Shown here: in pieces, positions 45,744 through 54,717 of the stretch
How positions within the stretch are numbered: the stretch's first letter is position 1
How the letters are laid out: each line of letters begins with the position of its first letter
Origin: Variovorax sp. PBS-H4
Lineage (GTDB): Bacteria; Pseudomonadota; Gammaproteobacteria; Burkholderiales; Burkholderiaceae_C
Direction of reading: 5' to 3'
Assembly (NCBI RefSeq): GCF_901827205.1
Contig: NZ_LR594675.1
Span: forward strand, 2,852,001 to 2,916,000
Length of the DNA stretch: 64,000 nt
The notes under the pieces: model-generated
What the model was told of the DNA's origin: nothing
Seen by the model: only the letters and a program-made list of their open reading frames with translations
Database searches by the model: none
Position numbers and translations under genes: made by a program

Positions 45744-46052
45744 ATGCTCGAATGGATGGTCTGGACCACCCCGGTGGCCGTGTTCTTCAGCTGCATCGCG
45801 CTGATGCTCGTCGCCATGACCGTGTGGGAAGTCAAGTCGCCCACCACCTTGCGCCGCGGTTGGCTGCCGATGGAAACCACGCGCGGCGACCGGCTCTTCA
45901 TCGGCCTGCTGATCGCGGCCTATATCAACCTGGTCTTCATCGGCATCGCGGGCAAGCTCCAGGAGTGGCTGTCGCTGGAGGCCGAACCGTCGATCTGGAT
46001 CAGCTTCGTGCTGTCGATGCTCGTACTCGGGCTTGTCATGCGCAAGGGCTGA
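45744..46052 (+). CDS. glpU: Small membrane protein GlpU (DUF2160)
   Basis: 102 aa with three likely TM helices (TPVAVFFSCIALMLVAMTVW; LFIGLLIAAYINLVFIGIAG; IWISFVLSMLVLGLVM) and a conserved-looking loop RGWLPMETTRGDRLF. It sits 11 bases after glpQ behind GAGGAGACGGAG. GlpU is a constant member of glpSTPQUV loci; its role in the transporter is not established. Confidence 0.88.
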   Translation: MLEWMVWTTPVAVFFSCIALMLVAMTVWEVKSPTTLRRGWLPMETTRGDRLFIGLLIAAYINLVFIGIAGKLQEWLSLEAEPSIWISFVLSMLVLGLVMRKG

Positions 46053-46089
46053 GGCACGACTTGTTTCCACGCTCTCCGGCTCTTCGCTT

Positions 46090-46103
46090 TCCCGGGGCCG
46101 GGA
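46090..46103 (+). promoter_or_regulatory. Intercistronic hairpin before glpV
   Basis: TCCCGG-GG-CCGGGA is a perfect 14-base palindrome in the 88-base glpU-glpV gap, without a T-run. Such hairpins before binding-protein genes often protect an mRNA segment from decay and raise binding-protein yield; here that is inference. Confidence 0.35.
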
Positions 46104-46140
46104 TCTGCACAACACCGGGAAGCACCTAGAGGAGACATCC

Positions 46141-47871
46141 ATGAAGATTCGCTACACAGCGCTGGCACTGGCAGCGGCGGCGCTTGCCATGCAGAGCGCC
46201 TCGGCCGGCGAGGCCGAGGCCAAGAAGTGGATCGACAGCGAATTCCAGCCGTCGACCCTGAACAAGGACCAGCAGACCGCGGAGATGAAGTGGTTCATCG
46301 ATGCCGCGAAGAAGCTGCAGGCCAAGGGGGTGCGTGAGATCTCGGTGGTGTCGGAAACCATCACGACGCACGAGTACGAGTCGAAGACCCTGGCCAAGGC
46401 CTTCGAGGAGATCACCGGCATCAAGGTCAAGCACGACATCATCCAGGAAGGCGACGTGGTCGAGAAGCTGCAGACGTCGATGCAGTCGGGCAAGTCGATC
46501 TACGACGGCTGGATCTCCGACTCCGACCTGATCGGCACCCACTACCGCTACGGCAAGATCATGTCCCTCACGGACTACATGGCCAACGCCGGCAAGGAAT
46601 GGACCAATCCGGGGCTCGACGTCAAGGACTTCATCGGCACCAGCTTCACGACCGCACCGGACGGCCAGCTCTACCAGCTGCCCGACCAGCAGTTCGCCAA
46701 CCTGTACTGGTTTCGCGCCGACCTGTTCGCGCGCCAGGACTTCAAGGACAAGTTCAAGGCCAAGTACGGCTACGAACTGGGTGTGCCGCTGAACTGGAGC
46801 GCCTACGAGGACATCGCGGAGTTCTTCAGTACCGACGTGAAGACCATCGATGGCAAGCCGATCTACGGGCACATGGACTACGGCAAGAAGGACCCCTCGC
46901 TGGGCTGGCGCTTCACCGACGCGTGGCTGTCCATGGCCGGCACCGCCGACAAGGGCATTCCCAATGGCATGCCGATCGACGAATGGGGCATCAAGGTCGC
47001 TGCCGACAAGTGCACGCCCGTGGGCGCCAGCGTGGCACGGGGGGGCGCGACCAATTCGCCGGCCGCCGTCTATGCGCTCACCAAGTACATCGACTGGATG
47101 AAGAAGTACGCGCCCAAGGAAGCCACCGGCATGACCTTCGGCGAGGCCGGCCCGGTGCCGGCGCAGGGCCAGATCGCTCAGCAGATCTTTTGGTACACCG
47201 CCTTCACGGCCGACATGACCAAGCCGGGCCTGCCGGTGGTGAACGCCGACGGATCACCGAAGTGGCGCATGGCGCCCGGCCCCAACGGCCCGTACTGGAA
47301 GCAGGGCATGCAGAACGGCTACCAGGACGTGGGCTCGTGGACCTTCTTCAAGGCCCATGATCCCAACAAGACGGCGGCGGCATGGCTCTACGCGCAGTTT
47401 GTGACATCCAAGACCGTCTCGGCCAAGAAGAGCGTGGTGGGCCTGACCTTCATCCGCGAGAGCGACATCCGCCATGACTACTTCACGCAGAACGCCAACA
47501 AGTACGGCGGCCTGATCGAGTTCTACCGCAGCCCGGCGCGCGTGGCCTGGACGCCCACCGGCACCAACGTGCCCGACTATCCGAAGCTCGCGCAGCTGTG
47601 GTGGAAGAACGTGGCCGAGGCAGTGACCGGCGAGAAGACGCCGCAGAAGGCGATGGACAACCTGGCCGAGGAAATGGACAACGTCATGGGCCGGCTGGAG
47701 CGTGCGGGCATGGCCAAGTGCGCGCCCAAGCTCGCGCCGAAGGGCGATCCCAACAAGATGCTGAGCGACGAGCACGCGCCTTGGAAGAAGCTGGCCAACG
47801 AGAAGCCCAAGGGCGAGACCATCGATTACGAGAAGCTGCTGACGGCCTGGAAGGAAGGCAAGGTACGCTGA
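46141..47871 (+). CDS. glpV: Glycerol ABC transporter substrate-binding protein GlpV
   Basis: 576 aa with a Sec signal peptide (KIRYTALALAAAALAMQSASA, cleavage near residue 22) and a two-lobed solute-binding fold (YDGWISDSDLIGTHYRYGKI, LPDQQFANLYWFRADLF). It is longer than typical sugar-binding proteins, as is usual for GlpV. ATG 46141 follows AGAGGAGACATCC, a strong ribosome-binding site. It binds glycerol in the periplasm and delivers it to GlpPQ. A good terminator follows. Confidence 0.94.
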   Translation: MKIRYTALALAAAALAMQSASAGEAEAKKWIDSEFQPSTLNKDQQTAEMKWFIDAAKKLQAKGVREISVVSETITTHEYESKTLAKAFEEITGIKVKHDIIQEGDVVEKLQTSMQSGKSIYDGWISDSDLIGTHYRYGKIMSLTDYMANAGKEWTNPGLDVKDFIGTSFTTAPDGQLYQLPDQQFANLYWFRADLFARQDFKDKFKAKYGYELGVPLNWSAYEDIAEFFSTDVKTIDGKPIYGHMDYGKKDPSLGWRFTDAWLSMAGTADKGIPNGMPIDEWGIKVAADKCTPVGASVARGGATNSPAAVYALTKYIDWMKKYAPKEATGMTFGEAGPVPAQGQIAQQIFWYTAFTADMTKPGLPVVNADGSPKWRMAPGPNGPYWKQGMQNGYQDVGSWTFFKAHDPNKTAAAWLYAQFVTSKTVSAKKSVVGLTFIRESDIRHDYFTQNANKYGGLIEFYRSPARVAWTPTGTNVPDYPKLAQLWWKNVAEAVTGEKTPQKAMDNLAEEMDNVMGRLERAGMAKCAPKLAPKGDPNKMLSDEHAPWKKLANEKPKGETIDYEKLLTAWKEGKVR

Positions 47872-47889
47872 GCGTCCGCGCGGACCTGC

Positions 47890-47924
47890 AGGGTTGCCGT
47901 GCTGCGGGCATGGCAGCCCTTTTT
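47890..47924 (+). terminator. Intrinsic terminator of the glpD-glpSTPQUV operon
   Basis: A nine-base stem, AGGGTTGCC with GGCAGCCCT (one G-T pair), encloses a 13-base loop and is followed by TTTTT at 47920-47924. It lies 18 bases after the glpV stop. Confidence 0.85.
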
Positions 47925-47946
47925 CATTGGAGGACTCGGTGTTCGG

Positions 47947-48564
47947 TCAGGCGACCGCGCGCTGCAGGTTGACGCGAGCTTGCGCTTCAAGGCGCGCACG
48001 GATCGACGGCGTGAGATAGAGCGAGTTGCGTGCCAGGAAGCTGCCGAGGATCTGGCGGCGCCGCGGCTCGAAGACCTCGGGCGGCACATGCGCATACTCG
48101 AAGCGGATCTGCTGCTCGTACTCGGCGAAGCGCGGCGCCGGTGCGCCGAGGATCGATAGATCGATGTCGACCAGCAATTGCGCATCGGCTTCCTGGGGCT
48201 GCGCCTGGTGGCGCGTCGCCATCACGAGTGCATGCACGCGCTGCGCCGCGTGGGCATCGGCGCCCGCATCGCGCAGGGCTTGCAGGGCCCAGTCTGCGCT
48301 GCGTTCCTCGTTGTCGTGGCGGTGCACGTCGTAGATGGCGTCGTGGAACCACAGCGCCAGCGCAATCTCGGCTGGGCGATTCGCCTGGCGGGCTTGGCGT
48401 GCGAGTGCTTCGAGGCATTCGTCCAGGTGCTGGAGCGTGTGATAGGCGCGATGCGGCTCGCTGTACCGCGCGATCAGCCCATCGAAAAGCGCATCGCCGG
48501 GCGGCTGCACGCCGAGGCCCTGCCAGGCATCCAGCCATGCAACGTGGCGCGCATCGGCTTGCAT
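47947..48564 (-). CDS. HD-domain predicted metal-dependent phosphohydrolase
   Basis: 205 aa. The HD superfamily pattern is visible: H in AYHTLQHLDE, HD in WFHDAIYD, the following NEERSA helix, and a late D in LLVDIDLSILG. These residues would bind one or two metal ions. The natural substrate is unknown for this bacterial group. Its ATG overlaps the stop of the transglycosylase gene by one base (TGATG), so it is the second gene of a two-gene operon. Confidence 0.85.
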   Translation of the reverse strand: MQADARHVAWLDAWQGLGVQPPGDALFDGLIARYSEPHRAYHTLQHLDECLEALARQARQANRPAEIALALWFHDAIYDVHRHDNEERSADWALQALRDAGADAHAAQRVHALVMATRHQAQPQEADAQLLVDIDLSILGAPAPRFAEYEQQIRFEYAHVPPEVFEPRRRQILGSFLARNSLYLTPSIRARLEAQARVNLQRAVA

Positions 48565-49622
48565 CAGTCGTCCATCGCCGCGTGGACTTCGCGTCCCAGA
48601 TCGATCACCGACATCGCGTAGTAGCTGCTCCAGTTGTAGCGCGTGATCACGTAGAAGTTCTGTGTGCCGGCCACATAGGTGGGTGCCTCGTCGCCGTTCT
48701 GCAGTTCGATGAGCGCCAGCAATCCCTTGTGCCGCAGCGCCTCGCCCTCGAGCAGGGCGCCGCCGGCCACGAAGGCGTCGGCGCTGAAGGTGGGGAGGAT
48801 GTCGGGCGCCAGCAGCACGTCTTTCTTGAGCCGCGCCGGATCGAAGCTCACCGGGTAGCTGGGCGACATGCCGGGCTGCCAGCCGAACGCCTTGAAGTAG
48901 CTGGCCACCGAGCCGATCACGTCGGCCGGGTTGTTGACCAGGTCGATGCGGCCGTCGCCATCGAAGTCGATCGCGTACTTGGCGATGCTGCTGGGCATGA
49001 ACTGGGGCATGCCCATCGCGCCGGCATAGCTGCCTACCGGAACCATCGGGTCTTCGGCGGTGCGGCTTTCGGTGCTGAGAAAGCTTTCGAGTTCGCTGCG
49101 GAAGAATGCCTGGCGTTCGGCCGCGCGCGGATGGGCCTGCGGAAAGTCGAAGGCCAGCGTGGCGAGCGCGTCGATCACGCGGAAGTTGCCCATGTTGCGC
49201 CCGTAGATGGTCTCGACCCCGACGATGCCGACGATGATTTCTGCCGGCACGCCGTACTCGGCCTCGGCGCGTGCCAGCGTGGCGGCATTGGCGCGCCAGA
49301 AGCGCACGCCCGCGCCGATGCGCACCGGGTCGATGAAGCGGCTGCGGTAGACCCGCCAGTTCTTCGCCGTGCCGCGTGGCGCCGGCACCATCAACCGCGG
49401 CACATTAGGCAAGAAGCGCGCGTTGCCGATGGTGGCGCGCACCCATGCGCGATCAAGATTGCGCCGTGCGGCAACGTCATCGGCGAATTGCATCGCGTCG
49501 GGGCGTGTGGCGTACGGTGTTTCGCCGCGCACCACTTTCTGGGCGGAAGCAGGGAGTGAGGGGAGGGCAGCGCCCAGCAGGACGAAGGCCAGCGAGAAAA
49601 CGGTCGGGAGAAGGCGTCGCAT
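48564..49622 (-). CDS. mltB: Lytic murein transglycosylase B
   Basis: 352 aa with a signal peptide (RRLLPTVFSLAFVLLGAALPSLPASA). The MltB core includes the catalytic glutamate region IIVGIVGVETIYGRNMGNF and the substrate-groove block GSYAGAMGMPQFMPSSI. No lipobox cysteine is seen after the signal, so it may be soluble in the periplasm. It cleaves peptidoglycan glycan strands to 1,6-anhydro-muropeptides. The 154-base gap to the upstream gene holds no supported feature. Confidence 0.92.
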   Translation of the reverse strand: MRRLLPTVFSLAFVLLGAALPSLPASAQKVVRGETPYATRPDAMQFADDVAARRNLDRAWVRATIGNARFLPNVPRLMVPAPRGTAKNWRVYRSRFIDPVRIGAGVRFWRANAATLARAEAEYGVPAEIIVGIVGVETIYGRNMGNFRVIDALATLAFDFPQAHPRAAERQAFFRSELESFLSTESRTAEDPMVPVGSYAGAMGMPQFMPSSIAKYAIDFDGDGRIDLVNNPADVIGSVASYFKAFGWQPGMSPSYPVSFDPARLKKDVLLAPDILPTFSADAFVAGGALLEGEALRHKGLLALIELQNGDEAPTYVAGTQNFYVITRYNWSSYYAMSVIDLGREVHAAMDD

Positions 49623-49776
49623 GGGTTTCGATTGTGCCGCCCATGGGCTGTCGCGTGTTCACACGCCAGGCCTGGCGGGCGCGAAGGTCTCCGTCGCTGG
49701 ATGCGCGCCCGGCATGCGGTGCGGTCCGGTCGACCCCACCGCGGCGGCCTTCGGGACTTTCCTGCGGTGCTCGCCT

Positions 49777-51777
49777 TCAACTCCGGCGCGGCCAGACCAG
49801 ATGGCGGAACTCGGCGCGCAAGGCGGCCAGCGTCAGGCCGGACGCAGCGGCGGCGTAACGCTGCGCCTCCAGCCGTAGCAGCCACTCTTGCGCAGGTTGT
49901 GAGCCGTTGCCGAAACGCTCGGCAAGCTGCTTCGCCATCTGGCGCGGCGGCGTGCCCTCGGGCAGTTCGATGCCGGCCTGCGCGAGCCGCATGCGTGCCT
50001 GGCCCAGCAGCCGGAGCCAGGGGTCGTGCTGGCTGCGTTCCCACAAGGTCCAGCCGGCGCCCGCCAGGCTGGCCACGACCAGCAGTGCCAGCAGCACGCT
50101 CGCGAGGTCCTGCAGGCTTGGCGCGTCGAAGCCCAGCTTCTTCAGCATGTCCAGCTGGCGGCTCTGCGTGTAGCTGAGCACCCACTGGTTCCAGCCGTTG
50201 TTCAGCGCTTCCCAGGCCGCGCGCAGGTTCTGGGCCAGGGTGGGGCTCATGGCGTCCACCGCCCCGCCGAAGAAGCCCGGCTGCGGAACCAGGCGCTGGA
50301 ACTGGCCGACGCGGTCGGGCGAGATCGCGCCGGTCGGATCGACGCGCACCCAGCCGGTGTTCTCCTCCCACACCTCCGCCCATGCATGAGCGTCGCTGTG
50401 GCGCAGCGTCCAGAAGTGGTCGACGCCGTTGAGCTCGCCGCCCTGGTAGCCCGTCACGATGCGGGCCGGGATGTCGAGCGCACGCATCAGCACCACGAAG
50501 GCCGAGGCGATGTGCTCGCAGAAGCCCGCTTTCCTGTCGAACCAGAATTCGTCCGCCGTCTCGTTGCCGTAGGCGCCGGGCTCCAGCGTGTAGCTATAGC
50601 CGCCGGTGCGCAAGCGGCGCAGCGCGGCCTGCACGAAGGCGCCGGTGTTCGCGCCCGCAAGGACGGGATCGCTCTTCATCTGCGCGGCCAGCGCAACGGT
50701 TCGTGGGTTGGAGCCCGCAGGCAACGCCACGTAGGGGCGCAGGGCGACGCCGCGCCGCTGCGGGCCGCTCTGGAACTGCGTGTAGCTCTCGGCGCGGTAG
50801 CGCACCAGGTCGCTGATCGGCCGGCTTGCCAGCCATTGCAGGTCGGCCGTGCCGAAGACCTCGTAGCCCGGCAGCTCGGGCTTTTGCGGCGTGGCGTCGA
50901 GCGTCAGCAGCCAGGGCCGGTTGCTGGGCTCCAGCGTGACCTGGTAGCCGATGGGCTCGCCCTGCACGCGCACGTTCGGCGCGCCGCGCGTGAGCAGCGG
51001 CGAGGCCGTCCACTCGCGGCCATCGAAGCGCGACAGCACCGGGCCACGGAAATACAGGTCGCGTTGCGCCGGCACACGGTCGCCGTCGAACTTGATGCGC
51101 GCGGCGATCCCGTCATCGAGCGCGAGCTGCGCAATACTGCCCACGCGCATCGTGTTCGACAGGCCGCTGCGGCCGACCATGGCATCGCTGGGTGTGCCCC
51201 ACAGCGGCGCCATGCGCGGGAAGAGCAGGAACAGCACCAGCATGATCGGCGCGCCGAGCAACGCCATCCACCCGGCGGTGCGCGCCGCCTGCATCAGCGG
51301 CGGCCGGCCCACCGGCATGTGGGCGTTGACCAGTGCGGTCAGCAGGCCCAGCAGTGCCAGCAGCATGGCGAAGGCGGTGGGCAACGCCTGCGAATAGAAG
51401 AAGTTCGTGAGCATCGTGAAGAAGCCCAGGAAGAAAACCACGAAGGCATCGCGGCGTGCGCGAAGCTCGAGGGTCTTGAGCGCCAGCAGGATCACGATCA
51501 GCGTGACGCCCGCGTCACGGCCGAGCACGGTTCGGTAGGTGGCGTAGGTGGCGAGCAGCGTGACCGCGAGCAGGCCGGCGCGCCACCACTTGCTGGGAAG
51601 CGGACGAGCCTGCACCGCCAGGCTGCCCCGCCAGAGCAGCACCGCGGCCGCGAGGGTGCTGCACCACCAGGGGATGTTCCGCAGCTGGGGGAGGAGGATG
51701 AGCGCGATCACGCCCAGCAGGAAGAGCGTGTCCCTGGCTTCGCGGGGGAGGGACTGGAGCCTGGCTGCGAGCTTCAT
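49777..51777 (-). CDS. TgpA-type membrane transglutaminase (DUF3488 + transglutaminase core)
   Basis: 666 aa. An N-terminal DUF3488 bundle of about six TM helices (residues 15-190) leads to a periplasmic transglutaminase domain with Cys420 in AGFCEHIA, His464 in SDAHAWAEV and Asp480 in RVDPTG. A late TM helix (~570-590) and a cytoplasmic tail follow. TgpA of Pseudomonas aeruginosa is an essential periplasmic enzyme of this design. ATG 51777 is 4 bases after the DUF58 stop; MoxR-DUF58-TgpA is a standard operon. Confidence 0.92.
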   Translation of the reverse strand: MKLAARLQSLPREARDTLFLLGVIALILLPQLRNIPWWCSTLAAAVLLWRGSLAVQARPLPSKWWRAGLLAVTLLATYATYRTVLGRDAGVTLIVILLALKTLELRARRDAFVVFFLGFFTMLTNFFYSQALPTAFAMLLALLGLLTALVNAHMPVGRPPLMQAARTAGWMALLGAPIMLVLFLLFPRMAPLWGTPSDAMVGRSGLSNTMRVGSIAQLALDDGIAARIKFDGDRVPAQRDLYFRGPVLSRFDGREWTASPLLTRGAPNVRVQGEPIGYQVTLEPSNRPWLLTLDATPQKPELPGYEVFGTADLQWLASRPISDLVRYRAESYTQFQSGPQRRGVALRPYVALPAGSNPRTVALAAQMKSDPVLAGANTGAFVQAALRRLRTGGYSYTLEPGAYGNETADEFWFDRKAGFCEHIASAFVVLMRALDIPARIVTGYQGGELNGVDHFWTLRHSDAHAWAEVWEENTGWVRVDPTGAISPDRVGQFQRLVPQPGFFGGAVDAMSPTLAQNLRAAWEALNNGWNQWVLSYTQSRQLDMLKKLGFDAPSLQDLASVLLALLVVASLAGAGWTLWERSQHDPWLRLLGQARMRLAQAGIELPEGTPPRQMAKQLAERFGNGSQPAQEWLLRLEAQRYAAAASGLTLAALRAEFRHLVWPRRS

Positions 51778-51781
51778 GTCG

Positions 51782-52768
51782 TCAACAGAGCGCCAGAATT
51801 TCGAGGCACCGTCGCCTGTGCGCCTCGCCTTGCGATGGCGCCATCGTGCGCCCCGCGACGCGCAATCCGTAATCGATGCCAAGGCGATCCGCCATCAACA
51901 CCCACGCGCAAAGCCGCGACAGCCGCCCCTCGGCGTCCGCCAGCCCCGTGGCTTGTGCATCCAGCCACAGCTCCTGCCGCTGCGCCTGCTGCGTATCGCG
52001 GCTCACCAGGTCTTCAGACCCTGTGGCCTGCGCCTGCGCCGCCCGCTTCCAGACCACGAGCTTCAGCGGATCGCCGCGCCGGTAGGCGCGCAGGCCGTCG
52101 TACTCGCCTGCCACGCTGGCGCGCAGCGCGGAGGAGGCCGCCTGGCCAGGCAGCGGCTCGCGCGGCGGCAGCGGCGGCGGGTGCGGCTCGGGCGCAGGAT
52201 AGACCAGCACCTTCGAAGCCGGCCTCCACACGGTCCAGACGCGGAAGGTGCCGAGCGGGAAGCGGGTCTCGGCCGTGAGCGTGGGGACCGCATGGAGCCC
52301 GCGGCGATCGGGCTGGAACGCCACCTCGACCGTCGAGCTGCCCTCCGCGGGCACGTCGCTCCAGGCCCATTGCCCGCTGCGGCGCACCGCCAGTCCGATG
52401 CCGTAGCGGGTGCTGCGCCGCGCGTTGTGCAGCACGACGCGCAGCACGGCCGCCGCACCTGCGAACTGCGGATCGGGCGCCATCAGGCGCAGCTCCAGCC
52501 CGCGCAGGGTGGCGTGGCTCACATGCATGCCGACCGCCACGCTGCCGGCCAGCAGGAAGGTGAGGAGATAGCCGAGGTTGAGCTGGTAGTTGATCGATCC
52601 GATCAGCAGCAGCAGCAGCGTGGCGGCCAGCATCCAACCCGCCTTCGTGGGCACGATGTAGACATTGCGCTGGGTGAGCTCCAACGTGTCGGAAGGCGGC
52701 CTGCGCGACAGGAACCACCCTTCCATGCGCGAGCGGACCGGGACGAAGAGGCGCGCAGCCAGGTTCAC
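51782..52768 (-). CDS. DUF58 domain membrane protein
   Basis: 328 aa. Two N-terminal TM helices (AGWMLAATLLLLLIGSINYQL; LGYLLTFLLAGSVAVGMHV) are followed by a beta-rich region and the DUF58 signature EYDGLRAYRRGDPLKLVVWK. These proteins usually pair with a MoxR ATPase in the same operon and are thought to be chaperoned by it. It overlaps moxR by four bases and is nearly adjacent to the TgpA gene. Confidence 0.9.
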   Translation of the reverse strand: MNLAARLFVPVRSRMEGWFLSRRPPSDTLELTQRNVYIVPTKAGWMLAATLLLLLIGSINYQLNLGYLLTFLLAGSVAVGMHVSHATLRGLELRLMAPDPQFAGAAAVLRVVLHNARRSTRYGIGLAVRRSGQWAWSDVPAEGSSTVEVAFQPDRRGLHAVPTLTAETRFPLGTFRVWTVWRPASKVLVYPAPEPHPPPLPPREPLPGQAASSALRASVAGEYDGLRAYRRGDPLKLVVWKRAAQAQATGSEDLVSRDTQQAQRQELWLDAQATGLADAEGRLSRLCAWVLMADRLGIDYGLRVAGRTMAPSQGEAHRRRCLEILALC

Positions 52769-53703
52769 GGCAAGGGGACGGCGGCGATCATCGCGCGCAC
52801 CTGCTCGGTGGCGCCGCGGCCGGCGTCGCCGACGGGCGTCAGGCGATGCGCGATGGTCTGAGGAAGCACGGCCTGCACGTCGTCGGGCGCTACATAGTCG
52901 CGGTTGGCCAGCAGTGCCTGCGCCTTGGCGGCGCGCAGCACCGCGATGCCCGCGCGCGGCGACAACCCCTGCAGGAACCAGCGGCCCGAGCGCGTCGCGG
53001 CGATCAAGTCCTGCACGTAGTTCAGCAGCGGCTCGGCGGCATGGACCTGCAGCACGCGCTGCTGCAGGGCGGTGAGCTCGCCGGCCGTCAGCAAGGCTGG
53101 CAAGCCCGCCAGCATCTCGCGGCGATCGGCACCGGCCAGCAGCGCGCGCTCGGCCGCGCGATCGGGGTAGCCCAGCGAGATGCGCATCAGGAATCGGTCG
53201 AGCTGCGATTCGGGCAGCGCGAAGGTGCCGAGCTGGTCGTGCGGGTTCTGGGTCGCGATTACGAAGAAGGGGCTGGGCAGCGGGCGGGTCTCGCCTTCCA
53301 CCGTGACCTGCTTTTCTTCCATGGCCTCGAGCAGCGCACTCTGTGTCTTGGGGCTGGCGCGGTTGATCTCGTCGGCCAGCAGGACCTGCGCGAAGATCGG
53401 TCCGGGGTGAAAGACGAAAGCCTGCTGCCCGCGGTCGTAGATGGCGACGCCCGACAGGTCGCCCGGCATCAGGTCAGCCGTGAACTGGACGCGCGAGAAC
53501 TGCAGCCCGAATGTGTGCGAGAGCGCGTGGGCGAGGGTGGTCTTGCCGACCCCCGGCACGTCCTCGATCAACAGGTGGCCGCCGGCGAGAAGGCAGGCCA
53601 CGCAATCGCGCACCTGCGCCTCTTTGCCCACGATCACCGTGTTAAGCTGACCAAGCAAACTGGCGAGCTTCGCGGCGACGTCCATTTTTGTATCCATATG
53701 CAA
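52765..53703 (-). CDS. MoxR-family AAA+ ATPase
   Basis: 312 aa; MHMDTKMDV offers three close starts, the first being 53703. Walker A is EDVPGVGKTTLAHAL, Walker B VLLADEINRASPKTQSALLEAMEE, and sensor 1 FFVIATQNPHDQLGTFALPE. MoxR proteins remodel or insert cofactors into partner proteins, often those with DUF58 or VWA domains. It is the first gene of the operon, divergent from the deacetylase gene across a 56-base region that must hold both promoters. Confidence 0.93.
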   Translation of the reverse strand: MHMDTKMDVAAKLASLLGQLNTVIVGKEAQVRDCVACLLAGGHLLIEDVPGVGKTTLAHALSHTFGLQFSRVQFTADLMPGDLSGVAIYDRGQQAFVFHPGPIFAQVLLADEINRASPKTQSALLEAMEEKQVTVEGETRPLPSPFFVIATQNPHDQLGTFALPESQLDRFLMRISLGYPDRAAERALLAGADRREMLAGLPALLTAGELTALQQRVLQVHAAEPLLNYVQDLIAATRSGRWFLQGLSPRAGIAVLRAAKAQALLANRDYVAPDDVQAVLPQTIAHRLTPVGDAGRGATEQVRAMIAAVPLP

Positions 53704-53759
53704 ACAATACCGTAAGCCTGGCGCCCTCAGCCGCGTGAGGCCTACGACGCGAGTCGATC

Positions 53760-54713
53760 ATGGGCAAAACCGGCTACTTCACACACCGCGACTGCTGGAA
53801 GCATGACATGGGCGCGGGCCATCCCGAATGCCCGCAGCGGCTCGATGCCATCGAAGACCGCCTGCTCGTCACGGGCGTGGCCGATGCCCTCGAACGCGGC
53901 GACGTGCCGCTGGCGACCTTGCCGCAGATCACGCGCGCGCATGACGTCGAGCACATCGAGCACCTCGAGGCCCTGAACCAGCGGCTGGTGGCTGACGAGC
54001 CTGCCGGCGGCCCCCGCTACGCGCAACTCGACCCGGACACCGCGCTCATGCGCTTTACGCTCCTGGCAGCGCGTCGCGCGGCGGGCGCGGCCATCGCGGC
54101 GACCGACGCCGTGATCTCGGGCGCGCTCGACAATGCCTTCTGCGCCGTGCGTCCGCCCGGCCACCACGCCTGCCACGACAAGGCCATGGGTTTCTGCTTC
54201 ATCAACAACATCGCGGTGGCCGTGCGCCATGCCATCGAGGTGCACGGACTGGAGCGCGTCGCCATCGTCGACTTCGACGTCCACCACGGCAACGGGACCG
54301 AAGACATCTTCAGCGGCGATCCGCGCGTGCTGATGGTGGGCATCTTTCAGCACCCGTTCTATCCGTACAGCGGCACCGACCATCCGGCGGCCAACATGCT
54401 CAACCTGCCGGTGCCGGCCTACACGAAAGGCATGGACGTGCGCGAGCTGATCGAAACCTGCTGGATGCCGCGGCTGGAAGAATTCCGGCCGCAGATGGTC
54501 TTCGTGAGCGCCGGCTTCGACGCACACCGCGACGACGACCTGGGCCAGTTGCGGCTCAACGAGAACGACTTTGCCTGGATCACCGAGCGCATCCGCGCGG
54601 TGGCGCGGCGCCATGCCGGCGGGCGCATCGTGTCCCTCCTGGAGGGCGGCTACAACCTCGATGCGCTGGCCACCAGCGTGGAGGCCCACGTGCGGGTGCT
54701 GGCAGATCTGTAG
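53760..54713 (+). CDS. Histone-deacetylase-family amidohydrolase
   Basis: 317 aa, close to bacterial acetylpolyamine amidohydrolase/HDAC-like proteins. The zinc and charge-relay motifs are complete: RPPGHHACHDKAMGFCFINN, VDFDVHHGNGTEDIF, SAGFDAHRDD and LEGGYNLDAL. It hydrolyses an N-acyl bond on a lysine, polyamine or small molecule in the cytoplasm; the substrate cannot be read from sequence. The mechanosensitive channel gene starts 4 bases downstream. Confidence 0.92.
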   Translation: MGKTGYFTHRDCWKHDMGAGHPECPQRLDAIEDRLLVTGVADALERGDVPLATLPQITRAHDVEHIEHLEALNQRLVADEPAGGPRYAQLDPDTALMRFTLLAARRAAGAAIAATDAVISGALDNAFCAVRPPGHHACHDKAMGFCFINNIAVAVRHAIEVHGLERVAIVDFDVHHGNGTEDIFSGDPRVLMVGIFQHPFYPYSGTDHPAANMLNLPVPAYTKGMDVRELIETCWMPRLEEFRPQMVFVSAGFDAHRDDDLGQLRLNENDFAWITERIRAVARRHAGGRIVSLLEGGYNLDALATSVEAHVRVLADL

Positions 54714-54717
54714 GCCG